From NCBI RefSeq assembly GCF_947488945.1, contig NZ_CANLBS010000003.1:124001-188000 (forward strand): a stretch of DNA of 64,000 nt, given 5' to 3'. Positions 8,955 through 20,272 of this stretch are shown in pieces (position 1 is the first letter of the stretch; each line of letters opens with the position of its first letter). The translations under genes were made by a program, and so were the position numbers. The notes beneath the pieces were generated by a model. It worked only from the letters and a program-made list of their open reading frames with translations. It was not told the DNA's origin and did no database searches. The stretch comes from an uncultured Streptomyces sp. (GTDB taxonomy: Bacteria; Actinomycetota; Actinomycetes; Streptomycetales; Streptomycetaceae).

Positions 8955-11900
8955 TCACGCGGGAACCGCAGCACCGGCGAGCGGCTCCGCGTCGGCCTCC
9001 CGCTCCAGCATCCGGCGCAGCGGCCCGTCCACCGCCGCCAGCTCCGCGTACGTTCCGCGCTGCACCACCCTGCCCGCGTCGAGCACCACGACCTCGTCGA
9101 CGGCGTCCAGGCCCGCCATCCGGTGGGTGATCAGCACGGTGGTACGCCCGCGGGTGGCGGCCAGCAGGTCCGCGGTCAGCGCGTCGGCGGTCTCCAGGTC
9201 GAGATGTTCGGCGGGCTCGTCCAGGACGAGGACCGGGAAATCGGCGAGCAGCGCCCGGGCCAGCGCGAGGCGCCGGCGCTGGCCGCCGGACAGCCGGGCG
9301 CCGTGTTCGCCCACCGGGGTGTCCAGGCCCTCGGGCAGTCCGTCGGCCCAGTCGAGCAGGCGCGCCTCGGCCAGCGCCCGCCGCAGTTCCCGTTCGTCCG
9401 CGGCGGGACGGGCCAGCCGCAGGTTCTCCCGGACGGTGCTGTCGAAGACGTGGGCGTCCTGTGCGCAGAGCCCCACGAAGGTACGGACGGTGTCGCCCTC
9501 CAGCGCGGTCGCCGGGACGGAACCGATCCGGTACTCCCCGGACGCCGGGTCCAGGAACCGCAGCAGGACCTGGGCGAGGGTCGTCTTGCCGGAACCGGAC
9601 GGCCCCACCACGGCGATCCTGCGTCCGGCGGTCAGTGTCAGGTCCACCCCGTCCAGGGCGTTCCGGTCCGCCTGCGGGTAGCGGGCCGTCACCGCGCGCA
9701 GCTCCACCGGGAAGGCGGAGGCGGGGGCGTCCGCCGGAGCCTCCGGTTCCCGTACGGGAACGGGGGCGTCCAGCACCTCGTACACCCGCTCCGCGCTCCG
9801 GCGGACGCGCTGGCGGTACTGGACGGCCAGCGGGATGCCGGTCACCGCCTCGAAGGCGGCGAGGGGCGTGAGGACGACGACGGCCATGGCGACGCCGGCC
9901 AGCCGGCCGTCGTGCACGGCGGGCAGCGCGACCGCCGCCGCCGCGACCACGGTCAGACCGCAGATCAGGGTGGACAGTCCGCCGCCGAGCGCGGTCGCGG
10001 CGGCGCCGCGTGCGGTGATCCGGGTGAGGACCCCGTCCGCCTCCCGGAGGCGGGCGTGCCGGGCCGGGAGGGCGCCGGCCACGGTCAGCTCGGCGGTGCC
10101 GCCCAGCAGGTCGGTGACACGGGTGGCGAGTTCCGCACGGGCGGGCGCCAACCGGCGCTCGGCCCGGCGGGCGAAGGCCCCGCTGACGAACGGCACGCCG
10201 ACCCCGGCGAGGATCAGGCCGACGGCGAGCACGGCGCCCGCGCCGGGAAGCAGCCGGCCGACGAACCCGGCGGACGCGGCACCGACCAGCACGGCCGTCC
10301 CGGCGGGCAGCAGCCAGCGCAGCCAGTAGTCCTGGAGGGCGTCCACGTCCGCGACCAGCCGGGACAGCAGATCGCCGCGACGGGTGGTGCGCAGCCCGGC
10401 GGGCGCGATGCGCTCCAGCCGTCGGTAGACGGCGACCCTCAGCTCCGCCAGCATCTTCAGGACGGTGTCGTGGGAGACCAGGCGCTCGGCGTACCGGAAG
10501 ACGGCCCGGCCGAGGCCGAAGGCACGGGTCGCGGTGACCGCCACCATCAGATAGAGGACCGGGGGCTGTTCCGAGGCGCGGGAGATCAGGTAGCCGGAGA
10601 CGGCCATGAGCCCCACCGAGGAGCCCACGGCCAGGCTGCCGAGCAGCAGGGCGAGTGCCAGTCGCCGGCGCTGCGCACCGGCCGCCTCACGTACCCGGGC
10701 GAGCACCCGGCCGCCTCGCGGAGCGGTCTCCCGCAGCGTCAGCGGTACGTGCCCGGCCGCTCCGTCCGACGCGTCCGCCCCGTCGACGGAGACGTGGGCG
10801 CAGGAGCCTTCCGGGGCGGGAACGGCGTCCTGCGGGGCCGGCCGGGGCTCCAGCCGGACCACCCGGTCGGCCAGCGGCAGCAGCGCGGGCCGGTGCACCA
10901 CGAGGAGCACGGTCCGGCCGGCCGCCAGCCGCCGTACCGCGTCGACGATTCCGGCCTCGGTCTCGCCGTCGAGGTTGGCGGTCGGCTCGTCGAGGAGGAG
11001 CAGGGGGCGGTCGGCGAGGAAGGCGCGGGCGAGCGCCAGCCTCTGCCGCTGCCCGGCGGAGAGGCCGGCCCCGTCCTCGCCCAGCACGGTCCGCACGCCG
11101 TCGGGCAGCGCGTCGACGAATTCCCACGCTCCGGCGTCGCGCAGGGCGGCCGTCACCGCGGCGGGCTCGGCGTCGGGCCGGGCCAGCCGCACGTTCTCCT
11201 CGATGGTCCCGGCGAAGAGGTGCGGGTGCTGCGGGACCCAGGCGATCCGTTCGCGCCAGCGTGCGGGGGAGAGGTCGCCGAGCGGGACGCCGCCCACCCG
11301 CACGGCGCCCTCGTCCGGGGCGGAGAAGCCCAGCAGCACCTGGAGCAGAGTGGACTTGCCCGCCCCGCTCGGGCCGACCAACGCCACCGTCTCCCCCGGT
11401 TCCACGACCAGTGTGACCGCGTCCAGGGAGGGTGCGGCGCGGCCTTCGTGGCGGATCGTCACCCGGTCCAGTTCGAGCCGCAGGGGCGAGGAGGGGACGT
11501 CCGCGGTTCCGGCGGCGGGCAGTCCGGTCTCCAGGACCTCGAAGATCTCCTCGGCGGCGGCCAGTCCTTCGGCCGCCGCGTGATACTGAGCGCCGACCTG
11601 ACGGATGGGCAGGTACGCCTCGGGCGCGAGAATGAGCACCACCAGCCCCGTGTACAGGTCAAGTTCGCCGTGGACCAGCCGCATGCCGATGGTGACGGCG
11701 ACGAGAGCCACGGAGAGAGTGGCCAGCAGTTCCAGCGCGAACGAGGAGAGGAAGGCGATCCGCAGGGTGCGTACGGTCGCCTGCCGGTACTGCGAGGTGA
11801 TCGTGCGGATCGACTCGGCCTGGGCCTTGGCCCGCCCGAAGACCTTCAGGGTGGGCAGTCCGGCGACGACGTCCAGGAAGTGGCCGGAGAGCCGGGACAG

Positions 11901-12485
11901 CAGCTTCCACTGACGGTCCATCCGGGACTGGGTCGCCCAGCCGATCAGCATCATGAAGGCGGGGATCAGCGGCAGGGTGACCACGATGATCGCGGCGGAG
12001 ACCCAGTCCTCCGTCACGATCCGGGCCAGCACCGCCACCGGCACCACGACCGCCAGGCCGAGCTGTGGAAGGTAGCGGGAGAAGTAGTCGTCCAGGGCGT
12101 CCACGCCACGGGTGGCGAGGGCCACCAGCGACCCGGTCCGCAGGGAGCCGAGCCGGTCGGGACCGAGCGCGGTCGCGCGCTCCAGGAGCCGGCCCCGCAG
12201 CTCGGACTTGACCGCCGCGCTCGCCCGGTGCGCCGCCAGTTCGGTGAGCCAGGAGACCAGCGCCCGGCCCAGCGCGACCACGGCGAGCAGCAACAGGGGG
12301 GTGGAGAGGTCGGAGACCGACCTCCCCTCCTCGAAGCCGCCCACCACGATCTCGGCGAGGAGCATCGCCTGGGCGATGACCAACGCGGCACCGACCGCCC
12401 CGAGTCCGACCACGGCCGCCAGGAAGACGCGGGTGGCACGGGCGTACCGGAGGAGTCGCGGGTCGATCGGTTTCACGTGAAACAT
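8955..12485 (-). CDS. cydCD: Fused CydD-CydC ABC exporter for cytochrome bd assembly
   Basis: A protein of 1176 residues: CydD-like half then CydC-like half, each with six predicted membrane helices and an ABC domain. The first Walker A is GPSGAGKST near residue 370 with signature LSAGQRQRLALARA; the second is GPSGSGKTT near 960 with LSGGQRRRLALARA. In enterobacteria CydC and CydD are separate and export reductants needed for cytochrome bd maturation; the fusion is normal for actinomycetes. The start ATG 12485 gives MFHVKPID, and its first codons coincide with a parS site. No good Shine-Dalgarno spacing is visible (AGGGGG abuts the ATG). It is 32 bases after cydB, in one operon cydA-cydB-cydCD. 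Confidence 0.95.
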   Translation of the reverse strand: MFHVKPIDPRLLRYARATRVFLAAVVGLGAVGAALVIAQAMLLAEIVVGGFEEGRSVSDLSTPLLLLAVVALGRALVSWLTELAAHRASAAVKSELRGRLLERATALGPDRLGSLRTGSLVALATRGVDALDDYFSRYLPQLGLAVVVPVAVLARIVTEDWVSAAIIVVTLPLIPAFMMLIGWATQSRMDRQWKLLSRLSGHFLDVVAGLPTLKVFGRAKAQAESIRTITSQYRQATVRTLRIAFLSSFALELLATLSVALVAVTIGMRLVHGELDLYTGLVVLILAPEAYLPIRQVGAQYHAAAEGLAAAEEIFEVLETGLPAAGTADVPSSPLRLELDRVTIRHEGRAAPSLDAVTLVVEPGETVALVGPSGAGKSTLLQVLLGFSAPDEGAVRVGGVPLGDLSPARWRERIAWVPQHPHLFAGTIEENVRLARPDAEPAAVTAALRDAGAWEFVDALPDGVRTVLGEDGAGLSAGQRQRLALARAFLADRPLLLLDEPTANLDGETEAGIVDAVRRLAAGRTVLLVVHRPALLPLADRVVRLEPRPAPQDAVPAPEGSCAHVSVDGADASDGAAGHVPLTLRETAPRGGRVLARVREAAGAQRRRLALALLLGSLAVGSSVGLMAVSGYLISRASEQPPVLYLMVAVTATRAFGLGRAVFRYAERLVSHDTVLKMLAELRVAVYRRLERIAPAGLRTTRRGDLLSRLVADVDALQDYWLRWLLPAGTAVLVGAASAGFVGRLLPGAGAVLAVGLILAGVGVPFVSGAFARRAERRLAPARAELATRVTDLLGGTAELTVAGALPARHARLREADGVLTRITARGAAATALGGGLSTLICGLTVVAAAAVALPAVHDGRLAGVAMAVVVLTPLAAFEAVTGIPLAVQYRQRVRRSAERVYEVLDAPVPVREPEAPADAPASAFPVELRAVTARYPQADRNALDGVDLTLTAGRRIAVVGPSGSGKTTLAQVLLRFLDPASGEYRIGSVPATALEGDTVRTFVGLCAQDAHVFDSTVRENLRLARPAADERELRRALAEARLLDWADGLPEGLDTPVGEHGARLSGGQRRRLALARALLADFPVLVLDEPAEHLDLETADALTADLLAATRGRTTVLITHRMAGLDAVDEVVVLDAGRVVQRGTYAELAAVDGPLRRMLEREADAEPLAGAAVPA
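12470..12483. other. parS site at the start codon of cydCD
   Basis: Perfect GTTTCACGTGAAAC. On the minus strand it encodes the F-H-V-K that follows the initiator methionine of CydCD, so ParB binding here would cover the translation start region of the gene. Confidence 0.92.
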
Positions 12486-12517
12486 CCCCCTGGGAGAGGT
12501 CGGTGGAGCCGGTGGGC

Positions 12518-13519
<1,002 letters not shown>

Positions 13520-13536
13520 CGTTCAGTCCCCCGCTC

Positions 13537-15048
13537 TCAGTAGGAGAAGGCCATCGGCCGGTCGGCGTCGGCGTCCTGATGGCCGCCGATCTTGGTGGGC
13601 GGGTTGAGGTCGTCCTCCGTGAGTTCCGGCGGTCCCGCCTTGATGTACTTCAGGAGCAGCTTCACCTCGACCACCGCGAGGATCGCGTAGACCAGGGTGA
13701 AGACGACCAGCGAGGTGATCACCTCGGCCTGGGAGGTGCCCGGGGAGACCGCGTCGCGGGTCTGCAGGACGCCGTAGACGACCCACGGCTGACGGCCCAT
13801 CTCGGTGAAGATCCAGCCCCAGGAGTTGGCGATCAACGGGAAGAGCAGAGTCCAGAGCGCGACGATCCAGTAGAGGCGGCCGATCTTCGGGCTGAGCGCC
13901 TTGTTCTTGAAGAGCACCAGGTTCGGCACCTCGTCGTCGCCGGTCCGCAGCCCCGGCCTCAGCATGAACTTCTTGCGGGTCAGCCAGAGGCCGAGGATGC
14001 CGAGGCCGAACGAGGCCATGCCGAAGCCGATCATCCACCGGAAGCTCCAGAAGGCGACGGGAATGTTGGGGCGGTAGTCGCCGGGACCGTACTTCTCCTG
14101 CTCGGCCTCGTTGATGTCGTTGATGCCGGGGATGTACGAGGTGAACGTGTCGTCGGCGAGGAAGGACAGCACGCCGGGGATGGAGATCTCCACGGTGTTG
14201 TGGCCTTCGGCGACGTCCCCGACCGCGAAGATCGAGAAGGGCGCGCCCTCCTGGCCCTCCCAGAGCGCCTCGGCGGCGGCCATCTTCATGGGCTGCTGCT
14301 TGAACATCACCTTGCCGAGCAGGTCACCGCTGACGGCGGTGAGCAGACCGGCGACCACCACGGTGATCAGGCCGAGCCGCAGCGAGGTCCGCATGACGGG
14401 GATGTGGCGCTTACGGGCCAGGTGGAAGGCGGCGATGCCGACCATGAAGGCGCCGCCGACCAGGAAGGCCGCCGTGATGGTGTGGAAGAACTGGGTCAGC
14501 GCGGTGTTCTGGGTGAGCACCTGCCAGAAGTCGGTGAGTTCCGCGCGGCCGCGCTCCTTGTTGATGCGGAAGCCGACCGGGTGCTGCATCCAGGAGTTGG
14601 CCGCCAGGATGAAGTACGCGGAGAGGACGGTCCCGATGGAGACCATCCAGATGCAGGCGAGGTGGATCTTCTTCGGCAGCTTGTCCCAGCCGAAGATCCA
14701 CAGGCCGATGAAGGTGGATTCGAAGAAGAACGCGATCAGCGCCTCGAAGGCGAGCGGCGCCCCGAAGACGTCCCCGACGAACCGCGAGTAGTCGGACCAG
14801 TTCATGCCGAACTGGAACTCCTGCACGATGCCGGTGACGACCCCCATGGCGATGTTGATCAGGAAGAGCTTGCCCCAGAACTTGGTGGCCTTGAGGTACT
14901 TCTCCTTCTCCGTCCGCACCCACGCGGTCTGCAGGCCGGCCGTCAGCGCGGCGAGCGAGATCGTCAGCGGGACGAACAGGAAGTGGTAGACGGTCGTAAT
15001 GCCGAACTGCCAGCGCGCCATGGTCTCTGGCGCCAGAGCTAGCTCCAC
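13537..15048 (-). CDS. cydA: Cytochrome bd oxidase subunit I
   Basis: A membrane protein of 503 residues. The N-terminus ARWQFGITTVYHFLFVPLT carries the conserved haem-ligand His (residue 22, equal to E. coli His19). The quinol-binding Q-loop region follows KMAAAEALWEGQEGAPFS. It is the first gene of the cydABCD operon. The enzyme reduces oxygen to water with high affinity at the membrane. A Rex-type operator lies about 85 bases upstream, so induction at high NADH/NAD (low oxygen) is expected. Confidence 0.97.
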   Translation of the reverse strand: MELALAPETMARWQFGITTVYHFLFVPLTISLAALTAGLQTAWVRTEKEKYLKATKFWGKLFLINIAMGVVTGIVQEFQFGMNWSDYSRFVGDVFGAPLAFEALIAFFFESTFIGLWIFGWDKLPKKIHLACIWMVSIGTVLSAYFILAANSWMQHPVGFRINKERGRAELTDFWQVLTQNTALTQFFHTITAAFLVGGAFMVGIAAFHLARKRHIPVMRTSLRLGLITVVVAGLLTAVSGDLLGKVMFKQQPMKMAAAEALWEGQEGAPFSIFAVGDVAEGHNTVEISIPGVLSFLADDTFTSYIPGINDINEAEQEKYGPGDYRPNIPVAFWSFRWMIGFGMASFGLGILGLWLTRKKFMLRPGLRTGDDEVPNLVLFKNKALSPKIGRLYWIVALWTLLFPLIANSWGWIFTEMGRQPWVVYGVLQTRDAVSPGTSQAEVITSLVVFTLVYAILAVVEVKLLLKYIKAGPPELTEDDLNPPTKIGGHQDADADRPMAFSY

Positions 15049-15127
15049 GTCGTCCTCTCCTTACGTCGCCGCGTCCCAGCGGAATTCGCCCCTTTGATCC
15101 CCCCGATACGGGGACGAAGCAGGACCC

Positions 15128-15155
15128 GCTTGTGAACGCGTTCACATTCACAAGC
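15128..15155. promoter_or_regulatory. Rex operator upstream of cydABCD
   Basis: The 16-bp palindrome TGTGAACGCGTTCACA lies at 15131-15146, matching the Rex operator (ROP) described for the S. coelicolor cyd operon. A further TTCACAAGC at 15147-15155 pairs with GCTTGTGAA at 15128-15136, giving an overlapping second inverted repeat. Position about 85 bases upstream of the cydA ATG fits repression by NAD-bound Rex. Confidence 0.9.
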
Positions 15156-15237
15156 AATTATGGCGCACACCTGTACGGGATCTTCGAGGGGGTACCCCCT
15201 TTCAGCCACCGGTGCCCCCACGATCCGGACAGCACAA

Positions 15238-15269
15238 CGGCCCCGGCCCTCCGAAGAGGTCCGGGGCCG
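15238..15269 (-). terminator. Terminator of the hisC-like gene
   Basis: A stem CGGCCCCGG / CCGGGGCCG with a short inner stem, starting about 17 bases after the hisC-like stop codon on the minus strand. Confidence 0.7.
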
Positions 15270-15285
15270 CCGGTGAGGCACTCGA

Positions 15286-16365
15286 CTACGACGCGGCGCG
15301 GAACTCCCCCGCCGCCTTCAGGAACACGTCGTTGCCCTCGGTCTCGCCGATCGTCACACGCACCCCCTCACCCGCGAACGGCCGGACGACCACCCCGGAC
15401 CGCTCGCAGAACGCGGCGAACTCCGCCGTGCGGTCCCCGAGCCGCAGCCAGACGAAGTTGGCCTGCGACTCCGGCACGGTCCACCCCTGGCCGAGCAGCC
15501 CCTCGCGCACCCGCTCGCGCTCGCCGACCAGTGTGCCGACCCGTCCGAGGAGCTCGTCCTCGGCGCGGAGCGAGGCCACCGCGGCGTCCTGGGCGAGCTG
15601 GCTCACGCCGAACGGCACCGCGGTCTTGCGCAGCGCCGCCGCGACCGGCTCGTGCGCCACCGCGAACCCGACCCGCAGGCCGGCCAGCCCGTAGGCCTTG
15701 GAGAACGTCCGCAGGACCGCCACGTTCGGCCGGTCCCGGTAGATCTCCAGACCGTCCGGCACCTCCACGTCCCGGACGAACTCCTTGTACGCCTCGTCCA
15801 GCACCACCAGGACGTCCGAGGGCACCCGGTCCAGGAACCGCTCCAGCTCCGCCCGGCGCACCACGGTTCCGGTGGGGTTGTTGGGGTTGCAGACGAAGAT
15901 CATCCGCGTCCGGTCGGTGATCGCGTCCGCCATCGCGTCCAGGTCGTGCACCTCGCCGTCGGTCAGCGGCACACGCACCGAGGTGGCGCCGCTGACCTGC
16001 GTGATGATCGGGTACGCCTCGAAGGAGCGCCAGGCGTAGACGACCTCGTCGCCGGGACCGGACGTGGCCTGAAGCAGCTGCTGCGCCACGCCCACCGAGC
16101 CCGTACCGGTGGCCAGGTGCGAGAGGGGGACGCCGAACCGGTCGGCCAGTTCGTTCATCAGGCCGGTGCAGGCCATGTCCGGGTACCGGTTGAACGCTCC
16201 GGCGGCGGCGAGCGCCGACTCCATCACGCCCGGCAGGGGCGGGAAGGGGTTCTCGTTGGAGGACAGCTTGAAGGCGGCCGGTCCGTCCGCGGACGCCGGC
16301 TTCCCCGGCACGTAGGCCGGCACGCCGTCCAGCGCCGCACGCAGTTTGGGGCTCGTCTCGCTCAC
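15286..16365 (-). CDS. hisC: Histidinol-phosphate / aromatic aminotransferase, PLP-dependent
   Basis: A class I/II aminotransferase of 359 residues. Visible features are [14 protein letters not shown] near the N-terminus, [23 protein letters not shown] and the PLP-binding lysine in [18 protein letters not shown] 16365 is chosen because GAGGAGG lies 6 bases upstream. No other his gene is nearby, so it could act on histidinol phosphate or on phenylalanine/tyrosine keto acids; streptomycetes carry a second hisC in the his operon (general knowledge). It is divergent from the LacI-type regulator. Confidence 0.85.
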   Translation of the reverse strand: MSETSPKLRAALDGVPAYVPGKPASADGPAAFKLSSNENPFPPLPGVMESALAAAGAFNRYPDMACTGLMNELADRFGVPLSHLATGTGSVGVAQQLLQATSGPGDEVVYAWRSFEAYPIITQVSGATSVRVPLTDGEVHDLDAMADAITDRTRMIFVCNPNNPTGTVVRRAELERFLDRVPSDVLVVLDEAYKEFVRDVEVPDGLEIYRDRPNVAVLRTFSKAYGLAGLRVGFAVAHEPVAAALRKTAVPFGVSQLAQDAAVASLRAEDELLGRVGTLVGERERVREGLLGQGWTVPESQANFVWLRLGDRTAEFAAFCERSGVVVRPFAGEGVRVTIGETEGNDVFLKAAGEFRAAS

Positions 16366-16752
16366 CGCGGTCCTCCTCGACCATATGCACACGTCAACAC
16401 TCCTCACCCTATGAGGAGGGACGGTTCCGCACGTGGCCGGGAGCGGGATGTCCGGGTCCCGGCGCGGCCGGCGGAACCCGCGCGCGGGAAGGGGGAGCGT
16501 TTCACCGTGCGCCGCGCGCCGGTAGCTCGCGCCGTGGCGCGCGTCCCTCGAAGTAGTGAGTTGAGACCTCTTCGAAACATCGAACATGTAGCAGGCGCTT
16601 ACCGAACGACGTCCCACACATCGGCGCGGAAAGGAACAACCTCCTTTCATTGTAAGGTATTTGACGGACCGTGACCTTGCAGAAACGTGCCTGTCAACCT
16701 GGGCATATGCGACCGGACCCACCACCCTCCGGAGCCCTACTATCGGCTCGCC
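16366..16752. other. Divergent promoter region, hisC-like gene / LacI regulator
   Basis: A 387-base spacer. The part at about 16550-16720 is comparatively AT-rich and should contain the promoters. I see short inverted repeats but no operator that I can assign with confidence, and no small gene. Confidence 0.5.
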
Positions 16753-17865
16753 ATGACAGCAGCAGGGAAGCACCAGGTGAGCCGGACCGAGACCCCCCGG
16801 CGCAACGGCCGCTCAGGACGGGCCGGGATCCGTGACGTGGCCGCCGCGGCCGGCGTCTCGATCACGACCGTCTCCGACGCGCTCAACGGCAAGGGCAGGC
16901 TCCCGGACGCCACCCGCAGCCATGTCCGCGAGGTCGCGGAGCGCCTGGGCTACCGCCCGTCGGCCGCGGCCCGGACCCTCCGTACGGGCAAGTCGGGGCT
17001 GATCGGCCTGACCGTGACCACGTACGGGGATGAACCTTTCACCTTCACCGAGTTCGCGTACTTCGCGGAGATGGCGAGAGCAGCCACCTCGGCGGCGCTG
17101 GACCGGGGATACGCGCTCGTGATCCTCCCGGCGACCTCGCGCCACGACGTCTGGTCGAACGTGGCCCTGGACGGCACGGTGGTCATCGACCCCTCCGACC
17201 AGGACCCCGTCGTCACCGAGCTGATCCGGCAGGGCATCCCCGTCGTCTCCGACGGCCGTCCGGCCGGCGAACTCCCGGTCACCGCCTGGGTGGACAACGA
17301 CCACCGGGCCGCCGTGCTCGATCTGCTCGACCACCTCGCCGCGGCCGGCGCCCGGCGCATCGGCCTGCTGACCGGGACGACCACCGACACGTACACCCGA
17401 CTGTCGACCACCGCCTACCTGCACTGGTGCGAGCGGGTCGGCCAGGACCCGGTGTACGAGTCCTACCCGGCGCACGATCCGTGCGCGGGCGCGGTGGCGG
17501 CCGACCGGCTGCTCGCCCGACCGGACCGGCCCGACGCGGTCTACGGCCTCTTCGACCCGAACGGCACCGACCTGCTCGCGGCGGCCCGGCGGTACGGCCT
17601 GCGCGTCCCCGACGACCTGCTGCTGGTGTGCTGCAGCGAGTCCATGGTCTACGCGACGACCGAGCCGCCCATCACCACGCTCTCCCTCAAGCCGCGCCGG
17701 ATCGGCACCGCGGTGGTGCAACTGCTCATCGACGCCATCGAGGGCGTCGGCCAGGACGGTCCGGTGGAGCAGGTGATACCGACCGAGTTGATCGTCCGGA
17801 CCTCGTCGCAGCGCCGCCCGCCGCGCACCACCGTCAGCGCACCACGCTCTCCGAACAGGGAGTGA
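16753..17865 (+). CDS. LacI family transcriptional regulator
   Basis: A protein of 370 residues with ATG 16753; GTG 16777, with GGGAAG upstream, would give a form 8 residues shorter. The N-terminal helix-turn-helix reads [20 protein letters not shown], followed by the hinge [20 protein letters not shown] periplasmic-binding-like effector domain of about 270 residues follows, ending with the conserved [11 protein letters not shown] and a C-terminal [11 protein letters not shown]. The effector and targets are unknown. It is divergent from the hisC-like gene, which could be a target. Confidence 0.9.
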   Translation: MTAAGKHQVSRTETPRRNGRSGRAGIRDVAAAAGVSITTVSDALNGKGRLPDATRSHVREVAERLGYRPSAAARTLRTGKSGLIGLTVTTYGDEPFTFTEFAYFAEMARAATSAALDRGYALVILPATSRHDVWSNVALDGTVVIDPSDQDPVVTELIRQGIPVVSDGRPAGELPVTAWVDNDHRAAVLDLLDHLAAAGARRIGLLTGTTTDTYTRLSTTAYLHWCERVGQDPVYESYPAHDPCAGAVAADRLLARPDRPDAVYGLFDPNGTDLLAAARRYGLRVPDDLLLVCCSESMVYATTEPPITTLSLKPRRIGTAVVQLLIDAIEGVGQDGPVEQVIPTELIVRTSSQRRPPRTTVSAPRSPNRE

Positions 17866-18039
17866 ACCGGGATTATCCGGACCAATTCGCAGGTGAACCG
17901 CACGTGCGCCCGGATTCACCACCCCTGGTGCGTCACAGAGCACGATCCGCATTCCTATGATGGGCGCACGACACCGCGGACCTCCCTACCAGGCACGGCC
18001 CGTCAGGTGTACGGCGGCGCGACGGTGGTGGAGGGGTCG

Positions 18040-19173
18040 ATGACTCAGGGGGCCGGTCAGGAACCCGTGGTGCGCACGGCGACGTTGCGCGATTTCCGCG
18101 TCCCGCCGTACGCGCGGACCCCCGTGGAGACGGGTCTGCCGCACCCCGGCAGCCCTGTCCTCCCCCCGGCGCCCGGCGGTGCGGTGTTCGCCGCCGGACC
18201 GCACCAGGGCCTCGCCGTGCACCCCGGCGACGCCGTACCCGCCGACGAGCCGCCGGAGGGCTACACCCCCACCGAACGCGATCTGCCGGTCATCGGCCGC
18301 AGCGACGCCTCCGAGCCCCGGACCGTGCCGGACCCCCGCCCCGCGAGCGAGGGCCTGGGTCCGCTCTACGTGGTCGGCGACGTCCACGGCTACCTCGACG
18401 AGCTGCGCGCCGCCCTGGCCGAGCAGGGCCTCATCGACGCCGACGGAAGCTGGGCGGCGGGCAACGCCCGGCTCTGGTTCCTCGGCGACTTCACCGACCG
18501 CGGCCCCGACGGCATCGGCGTCATCGACCTGGTCATGCAGCTCTCGGCCGAAGCAGCGGCGGCCGGCGGCTACTGCAAGGCCCTGATGGGCAACCACGAA
18601 CTGCTGCTGATCGGCGCCAAGCGGTTCGCCGACACCCCCGTGCACTCGGGCGCCGGCACGGCCACCTTCCAGGCGGCCTGGCTGCTCAACGGGGGTCAGA
18701 AGAGCGACATGGACCGGCTGCGCGACGTACACCTCCAGTGGATGTCCCGGCTGGACGCCATGGTGGAGGAGGACGGGCACCTGCTCATGCACTCCGACAC
18801 CATGGCGTACCTCGACTACGGCTCCACCGTCGAGGACGTCAACGACACGGTGCACGCGATCCTCACCCGCGGCGACGCCGACGAGTGCTGGGACGTCTTC
18901 CGCAAGCTCACCAAGCGCTTCGCGTTCCGGGACGAGGGCGGCGCCGACGCGGCCCGCACCCTCATGGACACCTACGGCGGCCGGCGCGTGGTGCACGGCC
19001 ACAGCCCCATCCCGTACCTGCTGGGCGAAGTCGGCTCGGAGGACGGGGAGAACGGCGCGGGTCCCGTGGTGACCGGCCCGCACGTGTACGCCGACGGGCT
19101 CGCCATCGCCATGGACGGCGGCGTGACGATGGCCGGAAAACTGCTGGTGGTGCGGCTCCCCCTGCATGACTGA
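18040..19173 (+). CDS. Metallophosphoesterase (calcineurin-like)
   Basis: A protein of 377 residues. The metal-binding blocks are GDVHG, LGDFTDRGPD, MGNHE and the late GHSPIPYL, all in canonical order and spacing. An N-terminal extension of about 110 residues, rich in Pro, precedes the catalytic domain. No signal peptide is visible, so it is probably cytosolic. ATG 18040 follows GGAGGGGTCG; the open frame continues upstream without a better start. The substrate (protein phosphoserine, nucleotide or other) cannot be told. Confidence 0.88.
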   Translation: MTQGAGQEPVVRTATLRDFRVPPYARTPVETGLPHPGSPVLPPAPGGAVFAAGPHQGLAVHPGDAVPADEPPEGYTPTERDLPVIGRSDASEPRTVPDPRPASEGLGPLYVVGDVHGYLDELRAALAEQGLIDADGSWAAGNARLWFLGDFTDRGPDGIGVIDLVMQLSAEAAAAGGYCKALMGNHELLLIGAKRFADTPVHSGAGTATFQAAWLLNGGQKSDMDRLRDVHLQWMSRLDAMVEEDGHLLMHSDTMAYLDYGSTVEDVNDTVHAILTRGDADECWDVFRKLTKRFAFRDEGGADAARTLMDTYGGRRVVHGHSPIPYLLGEVGSEDGENGAGPVVTGPHVYADGLAIAMDGGVTMAGKLLVVRLPLHD

Positions 19174-19356
19174 GGCTCGACGGGGGAAAGGATCACCCGA
19201 ACCGGTCCACCGGCCGCCGGGCCCTTTTCCGGAAACACCCTGTCACGCCATGCCGTCCGCGCTCTACCATCGGCGTACCAGTAGCAGGCTCTCCTCCGTT
19301 TCCGCCATGTCGCCCCGCGCCTTTGGGTGATCGGGCGCACTACGGAGCATCGGGGG

Positions 19357-20181
19357 ATGCAGATGACAAGCGCTCCGCACCTGCTGGCCGAGGACAGGCC
19401 CGAGTTCGAGCGGATCCTCGGCGACGCACTGCGCCACGCCCACGAGCACCCGGACCTCGAAGGGGTCGGGGAGCGGCTCAACCGCGAACAGCTGAGGACG
19501 ATGGCCCTCAGCGCCACCGCGCTGATCACCGCGGCGGCGGCCACCGAGTACGAGCACTACGTGAAGGCGCGCGGCGAGCTGCGCGCACCCACCGGGGACG
19601 CGGACCCCGACACGGCCCCGGACGCGGAGGCGGCCGGGCCCGAGGGGCCGGGTGCGGGCATAGGCGCGGTGGTCACCGTGCTCGCGCCGATACTGGCGGG
19701 GACGGCAGCCGGGATCTTCCTTCTCGTCGGCTACGCCCTCCAGGGCCTCTCACCGTCCCTGGCCTTCGCGGGCACCATGGTCACCGCCGGCTGGTTCTTC
19801 GCCGCGGCGGCCGCGGCGGCCGTCCTCGTCGCCACCGCCGGGCTGCTGGTCACCGCGCTGCGCAACGGCGCTTCGGCGCAGGCCGCCCAGCGGGAGGAGG
19901 ACGCCTTCCCGGAAGAGGTCGCACGGGCGAGGGAAGCCTGGCGGCATGCCCTGCTGGAGCGCGGCATCCTTCCGTTCCTCCGCGACGCCCTGGCCGATCC
20001 GTCGGCGGCGCCCGCGGCCCGCACCCCGCTCCGTTCGCCGAACCGCATCCCGAAGATCGGCTACAGCAGCCCGGACTTCTCCGGACCCGCCGACGGCCCT
20101 CCGGCGGGACCGCGCCCGACCTTCACCAGTCCCGACTTCACCAGCCCGGACTACGGCGGGCCGGAGCACGAGCCGCAGTAG
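19357..20181 (+). CDS. Hypothetical membrane protein with Ser-Pro-Asp-Phe repeats
   Basis: A protein of 274 residues that I do not recognise beyond being a streptomycete-type membrane protein. The first 90 residues are soluble and charged. Two hydrophobic segments at about 105-135 (GAVVTVLAPILAGTAAGIF) and 142-178 (FAAAAAAAVLVATAGLLV) look membrane-spanning. The C-terminus has the repeats SPDFSGP, SPDFTSP and SPDYGGP. ATG 19357 or 19363 are both possible; GGGGG lies just upstream. It is convergent with the DUF805 gene. Confidence 0.7.
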   Translation: MQMTSAPHLLAEDRPEFERILGDALRHAHEHPDLEGVGERLNREQLRTMALSATALITAAAATEYEHYVKARGELRAPTGDADPDTAPDAEAAGPEGPGAGIGAVVTVLAPILAGTAAGIFLLVGYALQGLSPSLAFAGTMVTAGWFFAAAAAAAVLVATAGLLVTALRNGASAQAAQREEDAFPEEVARAREAWRHALLERGILPFLRDALADPSAAPAARTPLRSPNRIPKIGYSSPDFSGPADGPPAGPRPTFTSPDFTSPDYGGPEHEPQ

Positions 20182-20201
20182 CGCCGCCTCGGCCGCGCAC
20201 G

Positions 20202-20241
20202 CCCGGAGGCCGGGACGGCGTGTGCCGTCCCGGCCTCCGGG
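20202..20241. terminator. Bidirectional terminator
   Basis: A perfect 18-bp stem, CCCGGAGGCCGGGACGGC on the left, with loop GTGT. It lies between the convergent genes ending at 20181 and 20273. Confidence 0.85.
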
Positions 20242-20272
20242 ATGCGGGTGCTCCGGTGTGCGGAGCGGCTGA

